From assembly GCF_005843885.1 (NCBI RefSeq), contig NZ_CP040443.1, forward strand, positions 2,852,001 through 2,916,000: a stretch of DNA of 64,000 bases. The letters run 5' to 3'. A program made the position numbers and the translations under genes. The notes beneath the pieces are model-generated. The model was given only the letters and a program-made list of their open reading frames with translations, searched no databases and was not told where the DNA came from. Below, in pieces: positions 44,396-55,474 of the stretch (position 1 is its first letter; every line of letters starts with the position of its first letter). The DNA is from Escherichia sp. E4742. Lineage in GTDB: Bacteria; Pseudomonadota; Gammaproteobacteria; Enterobacterales; Enterobacteriaceae.

Positions 44396-45574
44396 TTATG
44401 AAGCGACCACTTGTAGCTTAAATAATTGCACTGTGCTGATAAGCGCAGCAATAAACAACGCCGCCGCGCCGCAGAGAGTGGCGCTGGCAAGCGCCGATGT
44501 TCCATTGCCGAGCATACTGGTCAGCGCCGGGCCGAGGATTTGCCCAATGCCGTAAATGAGCGTCACAAAGCCTAAAAGATTGAGATTTCCCGGTACGCTC
44601 AGTTGGCGGGCGATAGTCATCACCAGAGATGTCGTACCCATAAAGGTACCGCCAAAACCGATACTACTGATGATAAGCAACAGAGGCGAGTCGCTGGCGA
44701 GAGTAAGCAGCACACAGATAGCCTGCACCAGTAAATTCGCCGTCAGGCAGGGTAATGCTCCCCAACGTTTTGCTGCCCATAGCCAGCCAAAGCAACCAGG
44801 CACAATTGATAAGCCGACTAACGTCCAGAGATGGGCGGTTAACAATGGTGAGCCTGCATCTTTCGCCATGAGCGGCAGGTAAGTCGCGACGATGATATAA
44901 CCAAATCCCGCCAGGCCGTACAGAATAGCCAGTAACCACCAGCTCATTATCTGTTGCTCCGTTTTTGCCAATGGCGTTGGCGCGATGGCGTGTTTTTTCG
45001 AGGGCATTAAAAGCGTAAGTGCAATCAGCATCATGCCAGAAAGCGCCCCGGCGCCTTGCCATAACGTTTGCGAGGAGAGGGCAAAATGCAGGCCTGCCAG
45101 AACATATTCATTGCCCAGCGCGATGCCAATGCCAACGCCAGAAAACAAAGCTGCCAGCACAAAAGGATGGCGCGTGTGCTGCATAATCAGCGTCGAACCA
45201 AAAATCAGCATTCCGGCGCTGGCGACACCCGCCAGGAAGCGAATCAATAACACCAGAAAAAACGACGGCAACCATGCCATTGCGAGGATCAACAATCCGC
45301 TCGCAAGGGCAGAAGCCAACAGAAATGGGCGCAGGCGCGACGGCTGGTGAAATGCGCCAAACGAAAATAGCAGACTGCCAGCCAGATACCCCGCATAGTT
45401 GCCGCTGGCAATCCACGAGAGCTGGCTAAATGAAAACGCCCCTTCCGCCATCATGACGGGCAACATAGGTGTATAAAGGAAGCGACCTAATCCCATACCT
45501 AAGGTCAGAACCAGCATCCCGAAAAGCGCGGTGCTGAAAGAAAAGCGTTCTACGGGATGCGAGGACGGGGGCAT
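44396..45574 (-). CDS. yjiJ: MFS-type membrane transporter YjiJ
   Basis: A 392-residue major facilitator protein of the YbfB/YjiJ family with about 12 membrane helices; the first is FGMLVLTLGMGLGRFLYTPMLPVMM. The substrate is not known. It is convergent with kptA, 12 bp apart, and reads towards it. No terminator is visible in that gap. Confidence 0.93.
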   Translation of the reverse strand: MPPSSHPVERFSFSTALFGMLVLTLGMGLGRFLYTPMLPVMMAEGAFSFSQLSWIASGNYAGYLAGSLLFSFGAFHQPSRLRPFLLASALASGLLILAMAWLPSFFLVLLIRFLAGVASAGMLIFGSTLIMQHTRHPFVLAALFSGVGIGIALGNEYVLAGLHFALSSQTLWQGAGALSGMMLIALTLLMPSKKHAIAPTPLAKTEQQIMSWWLLAILYGLAGFGYIIVATYLPLMAKDAGSPLLTAHLWTLVGLSIVPGCFGWLWAAKRWGALPCLTANLLVQAICVLLTLASDSPLLLIISSIGFGGTFMGTTSLVMTIARQLSVPGNLNLLGFVTLIYGIGQILGPALTSMLGNGTSALASATLCGAAALFIAALISTVQLFKLQVVAS

Positions 45575-45641
45575 GTTTAACCTTGTTTGTATTTTTTGTA
45601 TTTAACAAGTTAATAACAAAAAGGTGAAACATGCCAGCCTG

Positions 45642-46502
45642 TTAATGTGATGATTTAGGGGTAAAGCGATAAAAATGATTTGGTTCGCTAACGATATAAA
45701 TATTACCAGAGGCATCCATCGCAACCCCTTCGGCCTGTTTGATGTTATGCGACAAACCTCGACTGCCTTTGGTTAGTGACATTTCACCGATAACCTCGCC
45801 AGCCAGCGTTACTTCCTGGAGTGCGCGTGATTCATGAGACAGCACCAGAAGCGTATTTTTTTGTTGGTTAAATTCTGCGCCGGACACATCATCTAAAGTA
45901 AATTGCCGTTGTAGTGCCTTGTCTTTGCTGATGTGCAATTCATTGCTACTTAATAGCCCGTTAACTTTGTAGACCTCAATCGGGTTTTTCTCTTTAAAAA
46001 ACCAGAAAGTGTGATCCTGGCGAGAGTAGGCCAACCCTTCAAAACCGCAATTGGTTGGGGATTCCTGCAGCGGGATTTTTATTTTTTTGAGGATTTTTAC
46101 TTCCGAGTTTGGGGTCAGTGAAATCACATAAATGGCATAATCGCGCTCATCGCTAATGACAAACTGATTATCGCCAATGTATTCGATCGTCTCGAGATCC
46201 TTAACAAAATCCAGAGGAATAGTGCGGATCAAATCGCCATTGGTGGTCATTTCAACAATGGCGGCAGGTTTGTTGATAGTGCTAAACAGGGTATTGCTCT
46301 GTGCCGACCAGGTCAGCGAGGAAATATTATTCGTTACGCCTGCAATTTCTTTGCCATCAATGGTGGCGTGGTAATTCTGAAATGATGCTGCATGATTGCT
46401 TTTACGGGCGCAAGATTGCACGAAGAAAGTACACACTGCCACAATGGCAAAAAGAATCACAATAACGGAGATGCGTTTACTTAACGAAATACTTTTTGTC
46501 AC
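45642..46502 (-). CDS. yjiK: YjiK, SdiA-regulated beta-propeller-like protein
   Basis: YjiK is a member of the SdiA-regulated (PF06977) family with a beta-propeller-type periplasmic domain. The 286-residue form begins with a membrane anchor (VIVILFAIVAVCTFFVQSC), and a later segment reads GLSHNIKQAEGVAMDASGNIYIVSEPNHFYRF. I prefer GTG at 46502 because AAGGGA lies upstream; the longer start at 46613 (323 residues) overlaps the DUF3343 gene. Role unknown. Confidence 0.9.
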   Translation of the reverse strand: MTKSISLSKRISVIVILFAIVAVCTFFVQSCARKSNHAASFQNYHATIDGKEIAGVTNNISSLTWSAQSNTLFSTINKPAAIVEMTTNGDLIRTIPLDFVKDLETIEYIGDNQFVISDERDYAIYVISLTPNSEVKILKKIKIPLQESPTNCGFEGLAYSRQDHTFWFFKEKNPIEVYKVNGLLSSNELHISKDKALQRQFTLDDVSGAEFNQQKNTLLVLSHESRALQEVTLAGEVIGEMSLTKGSRGLSHNIKQAEGVAMDASGNIYIVSEPNHFYRFTPKSSH

Positions 46503-46566
46503 GGTAATCCCTTTAAGGCAAATCAATAAGATATCGAGAAGTATACGTAGCGATCTTAATGAATCC

Positions 46567-46820
46567 TTAACGCGGAGAAACCCCGTAATGTGCAATGCAG
46601 CGCCAGCCACCATCCTGCTGGCAATAAACTGATTCCGTATGACCGGGGATTACCCATTGTGTTTCTTCGCCAGGAAGACAGGTCAGCCAGATGCATAACC
46701 CACAGCCGCCGCGTAACTCTCGGGGAATATCGGCGACGCGAAAAGTCATCCCTGCTGCCTGTAACGCCTTACGAGTTTGTACAACGCCGACGGTTGAGTG
46801 AAATAAAAACAGATACTCTT

Positions 46821-46824
<4 letters not shown>
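46567..46824 (-). CDS. DUF3343 protein, putative sulfur/selenium carrier-like
   Basis: An 85-residue protein (MKEYLFLFHSTVGVVQTRKALQ...) with the CGLCIW motif of DUF3343, a family often beside 2-hydroxyacyl-CoA dehydratase-type and selenium-related genes. It overlaps yjiL by four bases (ATGA), so it belongs to the yjiM-yjiL operon. Function is not known. Confidence 0.85.
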
Positions 46825-47591
<767 letters not shown>

Positions 47592-47597
47592 CGCTCC

Positions 47598-48749
47598 TTA
47601 CAACATCTCAATAAAGGCTGCGACGCGGGTACTGAGTTGCCCGATATCCGATGTGGAGTAGTCTGTTTCTATGGCGATGTAAGGAACGTTATGCTGCTGA
47701 CGAACGTGGCGTTTAATCGCCAGCGATTCCACCGCGTAGGTATGGCATGCCTGTAAAATGACATCGACCACGCCATCGACCTGATACTCCTTCACCATCT
47801 GACTGAGCATTTTCAGGCGTTGATCGTTTGGCGAAACACAGGAACAGCCAATTGCCAGATATTTATCCGCCAGCGCGTCATACACATCGCCCGTTTCCGC
47901 CACGCATTGCTCGGTCGCTTTCGCGCCGGTGCAGTTTTCATAACCAACCACCCAGCCACCATTTTCTTCAATCGCGCGCACGACTTTCTCTGCCGCACCA
48001 CCAATCGGGCAACCGGTAATTAAAATTCGTGGCCGCGGGTCCAGTCTCTGGCCCTCTTCCCATTGCTGATGAACGCGGGCAGTCATCGCATCCAGTTCAT
48101 TGATCAACGCCTCTTTATCGAACCGGAAAGTTGCGCCATAAACCACTTTCAGAATGTCGCCGCCACTGAGTGCCGGAGGATTTAACTGCCCCAGATGATA
48201 AAAATTGGCCAGTGCGCGGCGTTCACGGTTTTTCAGTGCAATGGCATCGCGCAACGCGTCTTCGGTGATCTCGTGCCCAAAACGTTCTTCCACCGCTTTT
48301 TGTAAGCGCAGCATCTCGGCTTTCCATAACGCACGCGAGGCATCGTCTTGCACGCTGTTTGGTAATTGCATGACATGAACGGGCTTAAACTCCGCCATGT
48401 ATTCGTACATTTTCTTTTTGCCGTCGCAGGTGGTTTCTCCGACCACCAAATCAGAAAAGTAGAAGTAGGGGCATTTGTCGGTTTTACCGAAGCCGTAGCT
48501 GCTTTTGATCAGCGGGCAAAGATTGCGTGGCAGATCTTTCTCCGCTTCTTCAATGGTTTCATCGGAAGTGGAACAGAGCGAGACAACAACTGCACCGGCA
48601 GCCATCGGGATCTCTTGCGGCATAAACGTACAATAGGTGCCAACCAGCGGAATGCCGCGCTCTTTGAGATCCATAACGGTGAGAAAGCCTTTCTGGCGAG
48701 CTTCGGAGAACTGATCGAAAATGGCGGGTAGATCGGTGACAAGTGACAT
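47598..48749 (-). CDS. yjiM: YjiM, 2-hydroxyacyl-CoA dehydratase-like protein
   Basis: A 383-residue member of the HgdB/BcrC/FldB family of iron-sulfur dehydratase or double-cubane reductases. Conserved cysteines appear in CPLIKSSYG, TGCPIGG, YENCTGAK, AIGCSCVSPN and LQACHTYAVES. Working with the YjiL activator it would carry out a demanding reduction or dehydration under anaerobic conditions. The substrate is unknown. Start ATG at 48749 gives the standard length; 48770 would add seven residues. Confidence 0.93.
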   Translation of the reverse strand: MSLVTDLPAIFDQFSEARQKGFLTVMDLKERGIPLVGTYCTFMPQEIPMAAGAVVVSLCSTSDETIEEAEKDLPRNLCPLIKSSYGFGKTDKCPYFYFSDLVVGETTCDGKKKMYEYMAEFKPVHVMQLPNSVQDDASRALWKAEMLRLQKAVEERFGHEITEDALRDAIALKNRERRALANFYHLGQLNPPALSGGDILKVVYGATFRFDKEALINELDAMTARVHQQWEEGQRLDPRPRILITGCPIGGAAEKVVRAIEENGGWVVGYENCTGAKATEQCVAETGDVYDALADKYLAIGCSCVSPNDQRLKMLSQMVKEYQVDGVVDVILQACHTYAVESLAIKRHVRQQHNVPYIAIETDYSTSDIGQLSTRVAAFIEML

Positions 48750-48866
48750 GATTTTCCTTCCCCGTAACACGGGAGATAATGAAAAGAGGCCACATTATTA
48801 CCATGTTTTAAGTGTGGTTTATTTGATCTCTCTCGCGGTTAGCCATTTAGCTTTTATCATCGATTT

Positions 48867-50147
48867 CTAAAAGTTGCCGAGGGGTAACAAGGTCGGAATT
48901 TGCGATAAAAGATACAATATCAGCCCAATACAACCGCCGACCAGCGTGCCGTTAACGCGGATAAACTGGAGATCTTTGCCGATATTTAACTCGATTTGCC
49001 GGGACATATCCCGCGCATCCCAACTTTTTACCGTATCGCTAATGTGGCGAGTCAGGAATGCCGAAAACTCTGGCGCGACGCGGTGCGCGGCCTGTTCCAG
49101 ATGACCATTTAACGAGGCGCGCAGGGCATCATCGGCAATTAACGTCTCGCCAAACCACTGTCCCGCTCGCGCGATGCGTTCCTTCACGTGAGAATCTTCG
49201 CTGTTGATATCCGCTTTCAACCACTCCCGCAAATCTCCCCACAATTCACCAAGATAGCGGTTAAACGCTTCATCTTCTTTCAGATAACTTTTCACGGCAT
49301 CGGCCCGCGCCGCCATTTCCGGATCGTTTTTCAGTTTCTCGATCAGCGCGAAGGTAGCGCGATCAAACGCATGGCGGATCTGATGCGCGCGATCGCGGCT
49401 GATGTCATCAAGCAAAGAATTAACGGCGTCAGAAACCAGCTCCGCACTATGTTCACCCAGCCATTCAGTCGGCAAAATTTTCGCTTTCAGCGGATGTTCG
49501 CTCTCCAGCCAGCGAACAATTTGCTGGGCAATAAACTTGCGCGATTTGTCGCGCTGAAGCAGGGCGATCAGTTGTGCGATCAACGTATCCAGCAGTACCT
49601 GATGACGATCGTTTTTGGTCATGCTCTCCAGCATCAGTGCACTGGTGCCGGAAAGATCCACTTTGTCGATCGCCTTATGCACCGCGCGCTTAAGTAGGCG
49701 CTGAATACGCGCATCATCGGTCAGTTCGAGAAAACCACTCATGATCTGCAACAGATGCTGCCCAACGCGACGGGCGTTTTCCGGCTGACTAAACCAGTTG
49801 CCAATTAACAACGCCGGTTCATGACGTCGGATTAGCGCTACCAGCGACTGAGTATCGAGAAATTTTTCCTGCACGAACTGGCCGAGATTTTCGCCAATCC
49901 GGTCTTTATTACGCGGAATAATCGCCGTATGACGAGAAATAATCGGTATCGGCACGCGGCGAAACAGTGCCACCACCGCAAACCAGTCCGCCAGTGCGCC
50001 GACCATCGCCGCTTCGGCAATCGCCTTCACGCCGCTCACCCAAAAATTGGGCGGCAAAAAAAGCGTAACGATAAAAGTCGCGGCAGCAACGAGCAGTAAA
50101 GAGAGCGCCAGCATTTTGGCGCGTCGGAGTTCAATGATTTTATTCAT
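48867..50147 (-). CDS. yjiN: YjiN, DUF445 inner-membrane protein
   Basis: A 426-residue DUF445 protein anchored by an N-terminal membrane helix (MLALSLLLVAAATFIVTLFL) and a C-terminal one (GTLVGGCIGLILYLLSQIPTLL), with a long helical section between them. Its role is not established. ATG at 50147 is the usual start. mdtM, next to it in K-12, is absent. Confidence 0.93.
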   Translation of the reverse strand: MNKIIELRRAKMLALSLLLVAAATFIVTLFLPPNFWVSGVKAIAEAAMVGALADWFAVVALFRRVPIPIISRHTAIIPRNKDRIGENLGQFVQEKFLDTQSLVALIRRHEPALLIGNWFSQPENARRVGQHLLQIMSGFLELTDDARIQRLLKRAVHKAIDKVDLSGTSALMLESMTKNDRHQVLLDTLIAQLIALLQRDKSRKFIAQQIVRWLESEHPLKAKILPTEWLGEHSAELVSDAVNSLLDDISRDRAHQIRHAFDRATFALIEKLKNDPEMAARADAVKSYLKEDEAFNRYLGELWGDLREWLKADINSEDSHVKERIARAGQWFGETLIADDALRASLNGHLEQAAHRVAPEFSAFLTRHISDTVKSWDARDMSRQIELNIGKDLQFIRVNGTLVGGCIGLILYLLSQIPTLLPLGNF

Positions 50148-50331
50148 ATCGTAAGAATAGAGCCTGACGGCAGGTTCACGCAAAAATCGAGATACCTTCC
50201 AGAAAAATGTATCGCTTGCAGGAGAACAAAAATAGCCTGGAAAGCGCCTCGGGGAATGGGAAATTGCCGGGTGAGAATGGTTTTGTTAGTCGCTAAAGTC
50301 GGGGCATCTTATCAACAGGTGACGGATCGCC

Positions 50332-51276
50332 ATGACAAACTTCACGACCAGCACGCCGCATGACGCATTATTTAAATCCTTTCTCACGCACCCTGACACC
50401 GCGCGGGATTTTATGGAGATCCACTTACCTAAAGATTTACGTGAACTGTGCGATCTCGACACCTTAAAACTGGAATCAGCCAGCTTTGTCGATGAAAAAC
50501 TGCGGGCGCTGCACTCCGATATTTTATGGTCGGTAAAGGCCCGCGAAGGCGATGGTTATATCTATGTAGTGATTGAACATCAGAGCCGCGAGGATATTCA
50601 TATGGCCTTTCGCCTGATGCGATATTCCATGGCGGTGATGCAGCGTCATATAGAGCATGATAAACGCCGACCGCTACCGCTGGTCATCCCGATGCTGTTT
50701 TATCACGGCAGTCGTAGTCCTTACCCCTGGTCTTTGTGCTGGCTGGATGAATTTGCCGACCCGACTACCGCTCGGAAACTTTATACCGCCGCGTTCCCGC
50801 TGGTGGATGTCACTGTTGTGCCAGACGACGAGATTGTGCAGCATCGCAGAGTCGCTTTGCTGGAGTTGATCCAAAAGCATATTCGCCAGCGCGATCTGAT
50901 GGGGCTTATCGATCAACTGGTAGTATTACTGGTTACAGAGTGTGCTAATGACAGCCAGATAACTGCGCTGTTAAATTACATTTTACTGACGGGCGATGAA
51001 GCGCGTTTTAAGAAGTTTATCAGCGAACTTACCCGTCGAATGCCACAACAAAGGGAGCGAATAATGACGATTGCAGAGCGAATTCATAATGATGGATGGC
51101 TGTTGGGGAGGGAGAAAGGGAAAGAAGAAGGGGAACAGCGCCTCCTCCGATTGTTGTTGCAGAATGGGGCAGATCCTGAATGGATACAACGATATACTGG
51201 ACTTTCAGCAGAGCAAATGCAGGCATTAGAGCAGCCCTTGCCTGAAAGCAAGCGCGATCCATGGATCGAATACTAA
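50332..51276 (+). CDS. rpnD: RpnD-type recombination-promoting nuclease / transposase-like protein
   Basis: A 314-residue member of the Rpn family (PD-(D/E)XK nuclease, formerly transposase_31/PDDEXK_2), whose members promote RecA-independent gene exchange. The N-terminal nuclease core shows HDALFKSFLTHPDTARDFM, DILWSVKAREGDGYIYVVIEHQS (with the catalytic E/Q region), and the C-terminal part ends in a charged segment (LGREKGKEEGEQRLLRLLLQNG). In K-12 the locus (yjiP/yjiQ) is interrupted; here the frame is intact. Confidence 0.92.
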   Translation: MTNFTTSTPHDALFKSFLTHPDTARDFMEIHLPKDLRELCDLDTLKLESASFVDEKLRALHSDILWSVKAREGDGYIYVVIEHQSREDIHMAFRLMRYSMAVMQRHIEHDKRRPLPLVIPMLFYHGSRSPYPWSLCWLDEFADPTTARKLYTAAFPLVDVTVVPDDEIVQHRRVALLELIQKHIRQRDLMGLIDQLVVLLVTECANDSQITALLNYILLTGDEARFKKFISELTRRMPQQRERIMTIAERIHNDGWLLGREKGKEEGEQRLLRLLLQNGADPEWIQRYTGLSAEQMQALEQPLPESKRDPWIEY

Positions 51277-51301
51277 TCAGAGGCTAATGACAAACGCAAA
51301 G

Positions 51302-51402
51302 CTGCCTGATGCGCTACGCTTATCAGACCTACATTATCTCTGCAATCTATTGAATTTGCGCGGTTTGTAGGCCGGATAAGGCGTTCACGCCGCATCCGGC
51401 AT
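51302..51402. repeat. REP pair after rpnD
   Basis: REP units 'ctgcctgatgcgctacgctt...atcagacctac' and 'gtaggccggataaggcgttc...cgccgcatccggc' in opposite orientation, between the convergent rpnD and yjiR. Confidence 0.85.
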
Positions 51403-51517
51403 GAACAAAGCACACTTTGCCTAAGCCATGCCGGAACGTGGCGATGTCGCTATAAAGATAAAACGAGTTACAGGCGATTCGTGAGAGGAAATCAGGTGCT
51501 TCGCCACTATTTCGAAT

Positions 51518-52930
51518 TCATTCCATTGCCCGATACACTGCCTCGCCAATTTGCTTCAGTGCTTCGCGATAGGTTTCGCTGAGCGGCAAAGCGCAGTTGA
51601 TGCGCAGACAGTTTCGGTATTTGCCGGACGCTGAGAAAATCGAACCCGCCGCCACCTGGATTTTCATGCGGCACAGCTGCCGCGCGACGCAGACCATATC
51701 GACCTGTTCAGGCAATTCTATCCACAGTAAAAATCCGCCTTTCGGGCGCGTAATACAGATTTCGCAGGGAAAATATTCCCGTATCCAGCAGGTATAAAGC
51801 GCCATATTGCGCTGATAGTTCTGCCGCATCCGCCGGATATGACGATGATAGTGACCTTCCTGCACAAACGTTGCCGCCGCCATTTGCGTGGACGGTACAT
51901 TAAAGCTGCTGGTGGCGTATTTCATATGCAGCAGTTTATCGTGATAACGCCCCGGCGCGACCCAACCCACGCGCAGGCCAGGGGCAATGCTTTTACTGAA
52001 CGAACTGCATAGCAGTACCCGACCATCGCTATCCCAGGAATGAATGGTCCGCGGGCGCGGATATTCCGTTGCCAGTTCGCCGTAGACATCATCTTCAAAA
52101 ATCACAATATCATGGCGTTGAGCGAGAGAGAGAACGGCTCGTTTGCGGACGTCCGGCATAATAAATCCCAGCGGATTATTGCAGTTTGGCACCAGAATGA
52201 TGCCTTTAATCGGCCACTGTTCCAGCGCCAGTTCCAGTGCTTCAACGCTGATGCCTGTTTCTGGATCGGTTGGGATTTCAATCACTTTCACGCCCATGCC
52301 GCGCAGCATCTGCATCGAACCGTAATAACAGGGGGATTCGACCGCGACAATATCGCCCGGTTTACACACCGCCATTAACGCCAGCGACATCGAGTTATGG
52401 CAGCCGCTGGTGATAATGATGTCATCGGCGGTGACTACCGAGCCGCTGTCGAGCATCAGGCGGGCAATCTGCTCGCGCAATACCCGCTGGCCGGCTAACA
52501 AGTCATAACCGAGAACGGTTTGCAGATTATGCTGCACCACCCGGCTTAGCTCCCGCCAGAGCGGTTTCAGGCTGGGCGTTTCGACATCCGGCGTGCTTTT
52601 GCTTAACGGAACAATGGAACTGTCGCTATGCGCTACCAGCATATCCAGTACCTGGTCCCACTGGGTAATTTCCACCGGGCGCTGCACCGGACGCGTCATC
52701 GGCGGTACTGGCGGCTGGGCTTTACGTTGTGCGACAAAATAACCCGAACGCGGCTGCGGAGTGATGAGCTTCATCGTCTCCAGCGTCTGATACGCCTGCT
52801 GCACGGTGCTGATGCTGACGCCGTGCTCCTGGCTTAAGCTGCGCACCGACGGCAATTTCTCCCCGTGACGATACAGCCCTTGCTCAATTCGTTCGGCAAG
52901 CAGAGTCGCCAGATGTTGGTAACGCGTCAT
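51518..52930 (-). CDS. yjiR: YjiR, MocR-type regulator (GntR plus aminotransferase fold)
   Basis: A 470-residue fusion: an N-terminal GntR winged helix (LPSVRSLSQEHGVSISTVQQAYQTLE, residues 26-50) and a C-terminal class I aminotransferase-like domain. The PLP lysine is in SSFSKSIAPGLRVGW near residue 314. MocR proteins sense PLP or PLP-amino-acid adducts. It is divergent from yjiS, its likely nearest target. Confidence 0.94.
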   Translation of the reverse strand: MTRYQHLATLLAERIEQGLYRHGEKLPSVRSLSQEHGVSISTVQQAYQTLETMKLITPQPRSGYFVAQRKAQPPVPPMTRPVQRPVEITQWDQVLDMLVAHSDSSIVPLSKSTPDVETPSLKPLWRELSRVVQHNLQTVLGYDLLAGQRVLREQIARLMLDSGSVVTADDIIITSGCHNSMSLALMAVCKPGDIVAVESPCYYGSMQMLRGMGVKVIEIPTDPETGISVEALELALEQWPIKGIILVPNCNNPLGFIMPDVRKRAVLSLAQRHDIVIFEDDVYGELATEYPRPRTIHSWDSDGRVLLCSSFSKSIAPGLRVGWVAPGRYHDKLLHMKYATSSFNVPSTQMAAATFVQEGHYHRHIRRMRQNYQRNMALYTCWIREYFPCEICITRPKGGFLLWIELPEQVDMVCVARQLCRMKIQVAAGSIFSASGKYRNCLRINCALPLSETYREALKQIGEAVYRAME

Positions 52931-53106
52931 GCTGTATTCCTTATTTGGATCATACAGAGAGAGAAACCGGTACAGATGCTGGCAAAAAACCGGATGCAGA
53001 TGCTGTTTTAACCTGTCTGTATGTTAAATAAAAGTAATATTTGCATCTGTATTGTGAACTGCCAGAAGGCGGATGATGAAGCCTCTGAAAGATGAGGAGG
53101 CAGCAG

Positions 53107-53271
53107 ATGGAATTTCACGAAAACAAAGCCAAAGCGCCGTTTATCGGCTTCGTGCAACTCTGGCAGGCGGTGCGAAGCTGGTGGCTGAAAAAGCAGACCC
53201 GGCGCGTGTTACAGCAGATGAGTGATGAGCGGTTGAGGGATATTGGGTTACGCAGGGAGGATGTGGAGTGA
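53107..53271 (+). CDS. yjiS: YjiS, DUF1127 small protein
   Basis: A 54-residue DUF1127 protein (MEFHENKAKAPFIGFVQLWQ...) with the family ending MSDERLRDIGLRREDVE. Arg-rich proteins of this type bind small RNAs or stress factors in other bacteria. GAGGAGG precedes the ATG. In K-12 it marks the left edge of the hsd/mcr immigration control region. Confidence 0.93.
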   Translation: MEFHENKAKAPFIGFVQLWQAVRSWWLKKQTRRVLQQMSDERLRDIGLRREDVE

Positions 53272-53367
53272 GGGGACAGTTCGTCGCGGATAAACAGGAT
53301 TTCTCTATAACCTCCACAAGGAAGTGTTTATTATTGTGAAATCATCGCTTCACGGAAAGACGTCAGA

Positions 53368-55461
53368 ATGAAAGCAACAGAAGCCCGTTTACTCGATTTT
53401 TTAAAACGTTCGCAGCAGTTTGTTATTCCCATTTATCAACGCACCTATTCATGGACAGAGCAACAATGTCGGCAACTTTGGGACGACATCATTCGTGCCG
53501 GAAAGCGTGACGATATATCAGCGCATTTTATCGGTTCGGTTGTTTATATAGAGCAGGGGTTGTATCAGGTTTCCGGTATTTCTCCGTTGCTGGTCATTGA
53601 TGGTCAACAGCGGCTGACGACCGCAATGTTGCTGATTGAGGCTTTATCGCGCCATCTTGGCGAAGAAGAAGTTTTTGATGGCTTTTCGGCAATGAAATTG
53701 CGTAATTATTATTTACTCAATCCTTATGAGTCCGGTGAGAAAGGATTTAAATTACTGCTGACCGAGACCGATAAAGACAGTTTGCTGGCGTTAATAAAAC
53801 AAAGACCAATGCCAGAAAACTATTCCCATCGAATAATGGAAAACTTTACTTTCTTTGATGAGCAAATTGCCAAACTCGGTGATGATTTGATCCCCTTATG
53901 TCGTGGGTTAGCAAAGTTATTAATTGTCGATGTGGCGCTTAATCGTGGTCAGGATAATCCGCAACTGATTTTTGAAAGTATGAACTCCACCGGTAAGGCG
54001 TTAAGTCAGGCCGACCTGGTGCGCAATTTTATACTGATGGGCCTCGAACCAGAGCATCAAACACGGTTGTATGAAGATCACTGGCGACCCATGGAAGTCG
54101 CTTTTGGTCAGCAAGGTTACAGCGAATATTTTGACAGTTTTATGCGTCATTATCTGACGGTAAAAACGTGGGAGATCCCTCGGACAGATGAAGTCTATGA
54201 GGCATTTAAACTACATGCCCGCAGCCAGAGTGTTGCTGAAAAAGGTGTAGATCGGCTGGTTGAAGATATACACATCTACGCGGAGTATTACTGTGCAATG
54301 GCATTGGGTAAGGAAAGTGACAAATCGCTTGCTACGGCTTTTCAGGATTTGCGCGAGTTAAAGGTCGACGTTGCGTATCCTTTCTTACTGGCGCTTTATC
54401 ATGACTATAAAAATGGCGTTTTGTCTCACGAAGATTTCCTGCGCATAATTCGTTTAATTGAATCTTATGTTTTCCGTCGTGCAGTGTGTGCAATTCCGAC
54501 GAATTCTTTGAACAAGACGTTTGCCACTTTTTATAAAGTCATTAATAAAGAAAATTATCTGGAAAGCATTCAGGTGCATTTTATGAACCTGCCTTCATAT
54601 CGTCGTTTTCCCAACGATGATGAATTTAAACGGGAATTGAAAGTTCGCGATCTCTATAACTTCCGCAGTCGCAGCTACTGGTTACGAAGACTGGAAAACG
54701 ATAAGCGCAGAGAGCGCGTGGAAGAGTTTACGATTGAGCACATTATGCCGCAGAACGAAAATCTGTCGGCTAAATGGCGTGAAGAGCTGGGAAGCGACTG
54801 GCAGCGTGTGCATAAAGAACTGTTACATACGTTGGGGAATCTCACTTTAACGCGCTATAACTCCCGCTACAGTGACAGACCTTTCGCGGAAAAACGCGAT
54901 GTTGAAGACGGCTTTAAGCATAGCCCGCTCTATTTGAATATCGGTCTTGGACAGTGCGAAAAATGGGATGAAGCCGCCATTCGCGCCCGTGCCGATCGTC
55001 TGGCCAATCTCGCGGTTCAGGTCTGGCAAGCGCCTTCTCTTCCTGAAGAGGTTTTAGCTGTTTATCGGGGGCAGCCGGAGAACAAAACCAGTTACAGCCT
55101 GAGTGATTATCCTTTTCTTGCTGATGGTTCGCATAGCCGGGTGTTATTCGATCATCTTCGCGATGAAGTTATGCGCCTGGACGCAGGGATCACGCAGGAA
55201 GTATTGAAGCTCTATATTGCGTTTAAAGCTGAAACGAATTTTGTTGATGTTGTGCCGCAAAAAAGCCGACTGCGATTGTCGCTTAATATGCAGTTTCATG
55301 AACTGGTCGATCCGAAAGGTATTGCCAAAGATGTGACAAATGTTGGGCGCTGGGGCAATGGCGATGTAGAAATTGGTTTCAGCGACCTCGCACAACTTCC
55401 TTACATTATGGGATTAATTCGTCAGGCATTTGAAAAACAAATGGAGAGCGCGTTGGTCTAA
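53368..55461 (+). CDS. DUF262-DUF1524 (GmrSD-type) nuclease with C-terminal DUF5655-like domain
   Basis: A 697-residue probable restriction or anti-phage protein. The N-terminal DUF262 has IPIYQRTYSWTEQQCRQLWDDI near residue 20 and the DGQQRLTTAM NTPase-like motif near 77. The central DUF1524 has an HNH-type site (FTIEHIMPQNE, His near 458, and LHTLGNLTLTRYNS). The C-terminal 110 residues (LFDHLRDEV...GRWGNGDVEIGFSDLAQLPYIMGLIRQAFEK) fit DUF5655. GmrSD/BrxU proteins of this plan cut modified (for example glucosyl-hydroxymethyl) phage DNA; the target here is not known. It sits where K-12 has yjiT and mcr/hsd genes. Confidence 0.9.
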   Translation: MKATEARLLDFLKRSQQFVIPIYQRTYSWTEQQCRQLWDDIIRAGKRDDISAHFIGSVVYIEQGLYQVSGISPLLVIDGQQRLTTAMLLIEALSRHLGEEEVFDGFSAMKLRNYYLLNPYESGEKGFKLLLTETDKDSLLALIKQRPMPENYSHRIMENFTFFDEQIAKLGDDLIPLCRGLAKLLIVDVALNRGQDNPQLIFESMNSTGKALSQADLVRNFILMGLEPEHQTRLYEDHWRPMEVAFGQQGYSEYFDSFMRHYLTVKTWEIPRTDEVYEAFKLHARSQSVAEKGVDRLVEDIHIYAEYYCAMALGKESDKSLATAFQDLRELKVDVAYPFLLALYHDYKNGVLSHEDFLRIIRLIESYVFRRAVCAIPTNSLNKTFATFYKVINKENYLESIQVHFMNLPSYRRFPNDDEFKRELKVRDLYNFRSRSYWLRRLENDKRRERVEEFTIEHIMPQNENLSAKWREELGSDWQRVHKELLHTLGNLTLTRYNSRYSDRPFAEKRDVEDGFKHSPLYLNIGLGQCEKWDEAAIRARADRLANLAVQVWQAPSLPEEVLAVYRGQPENKTSYSLSDYPFLADGSHSRVLFDHLRDEVMRLDAGITQEVLKLYIAFKAETNFVDVVPQKSRLRLSLNMQFHELVDPKGIAKDVTNVGRWGNGDVEIGFSDLAQLPYIMGLIRQAFEKQMESALV

Positions 55462-55474
55462 CGCGGCGAATAAT

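Noticed and set aside
50148..50331. Remnant of mdtM between yjiN and rpnD
   Set aside because: Only about 180 bp lie between the genes and no MdtM-like coding sequence is visible, so the gene is absent and has not decayed in place.
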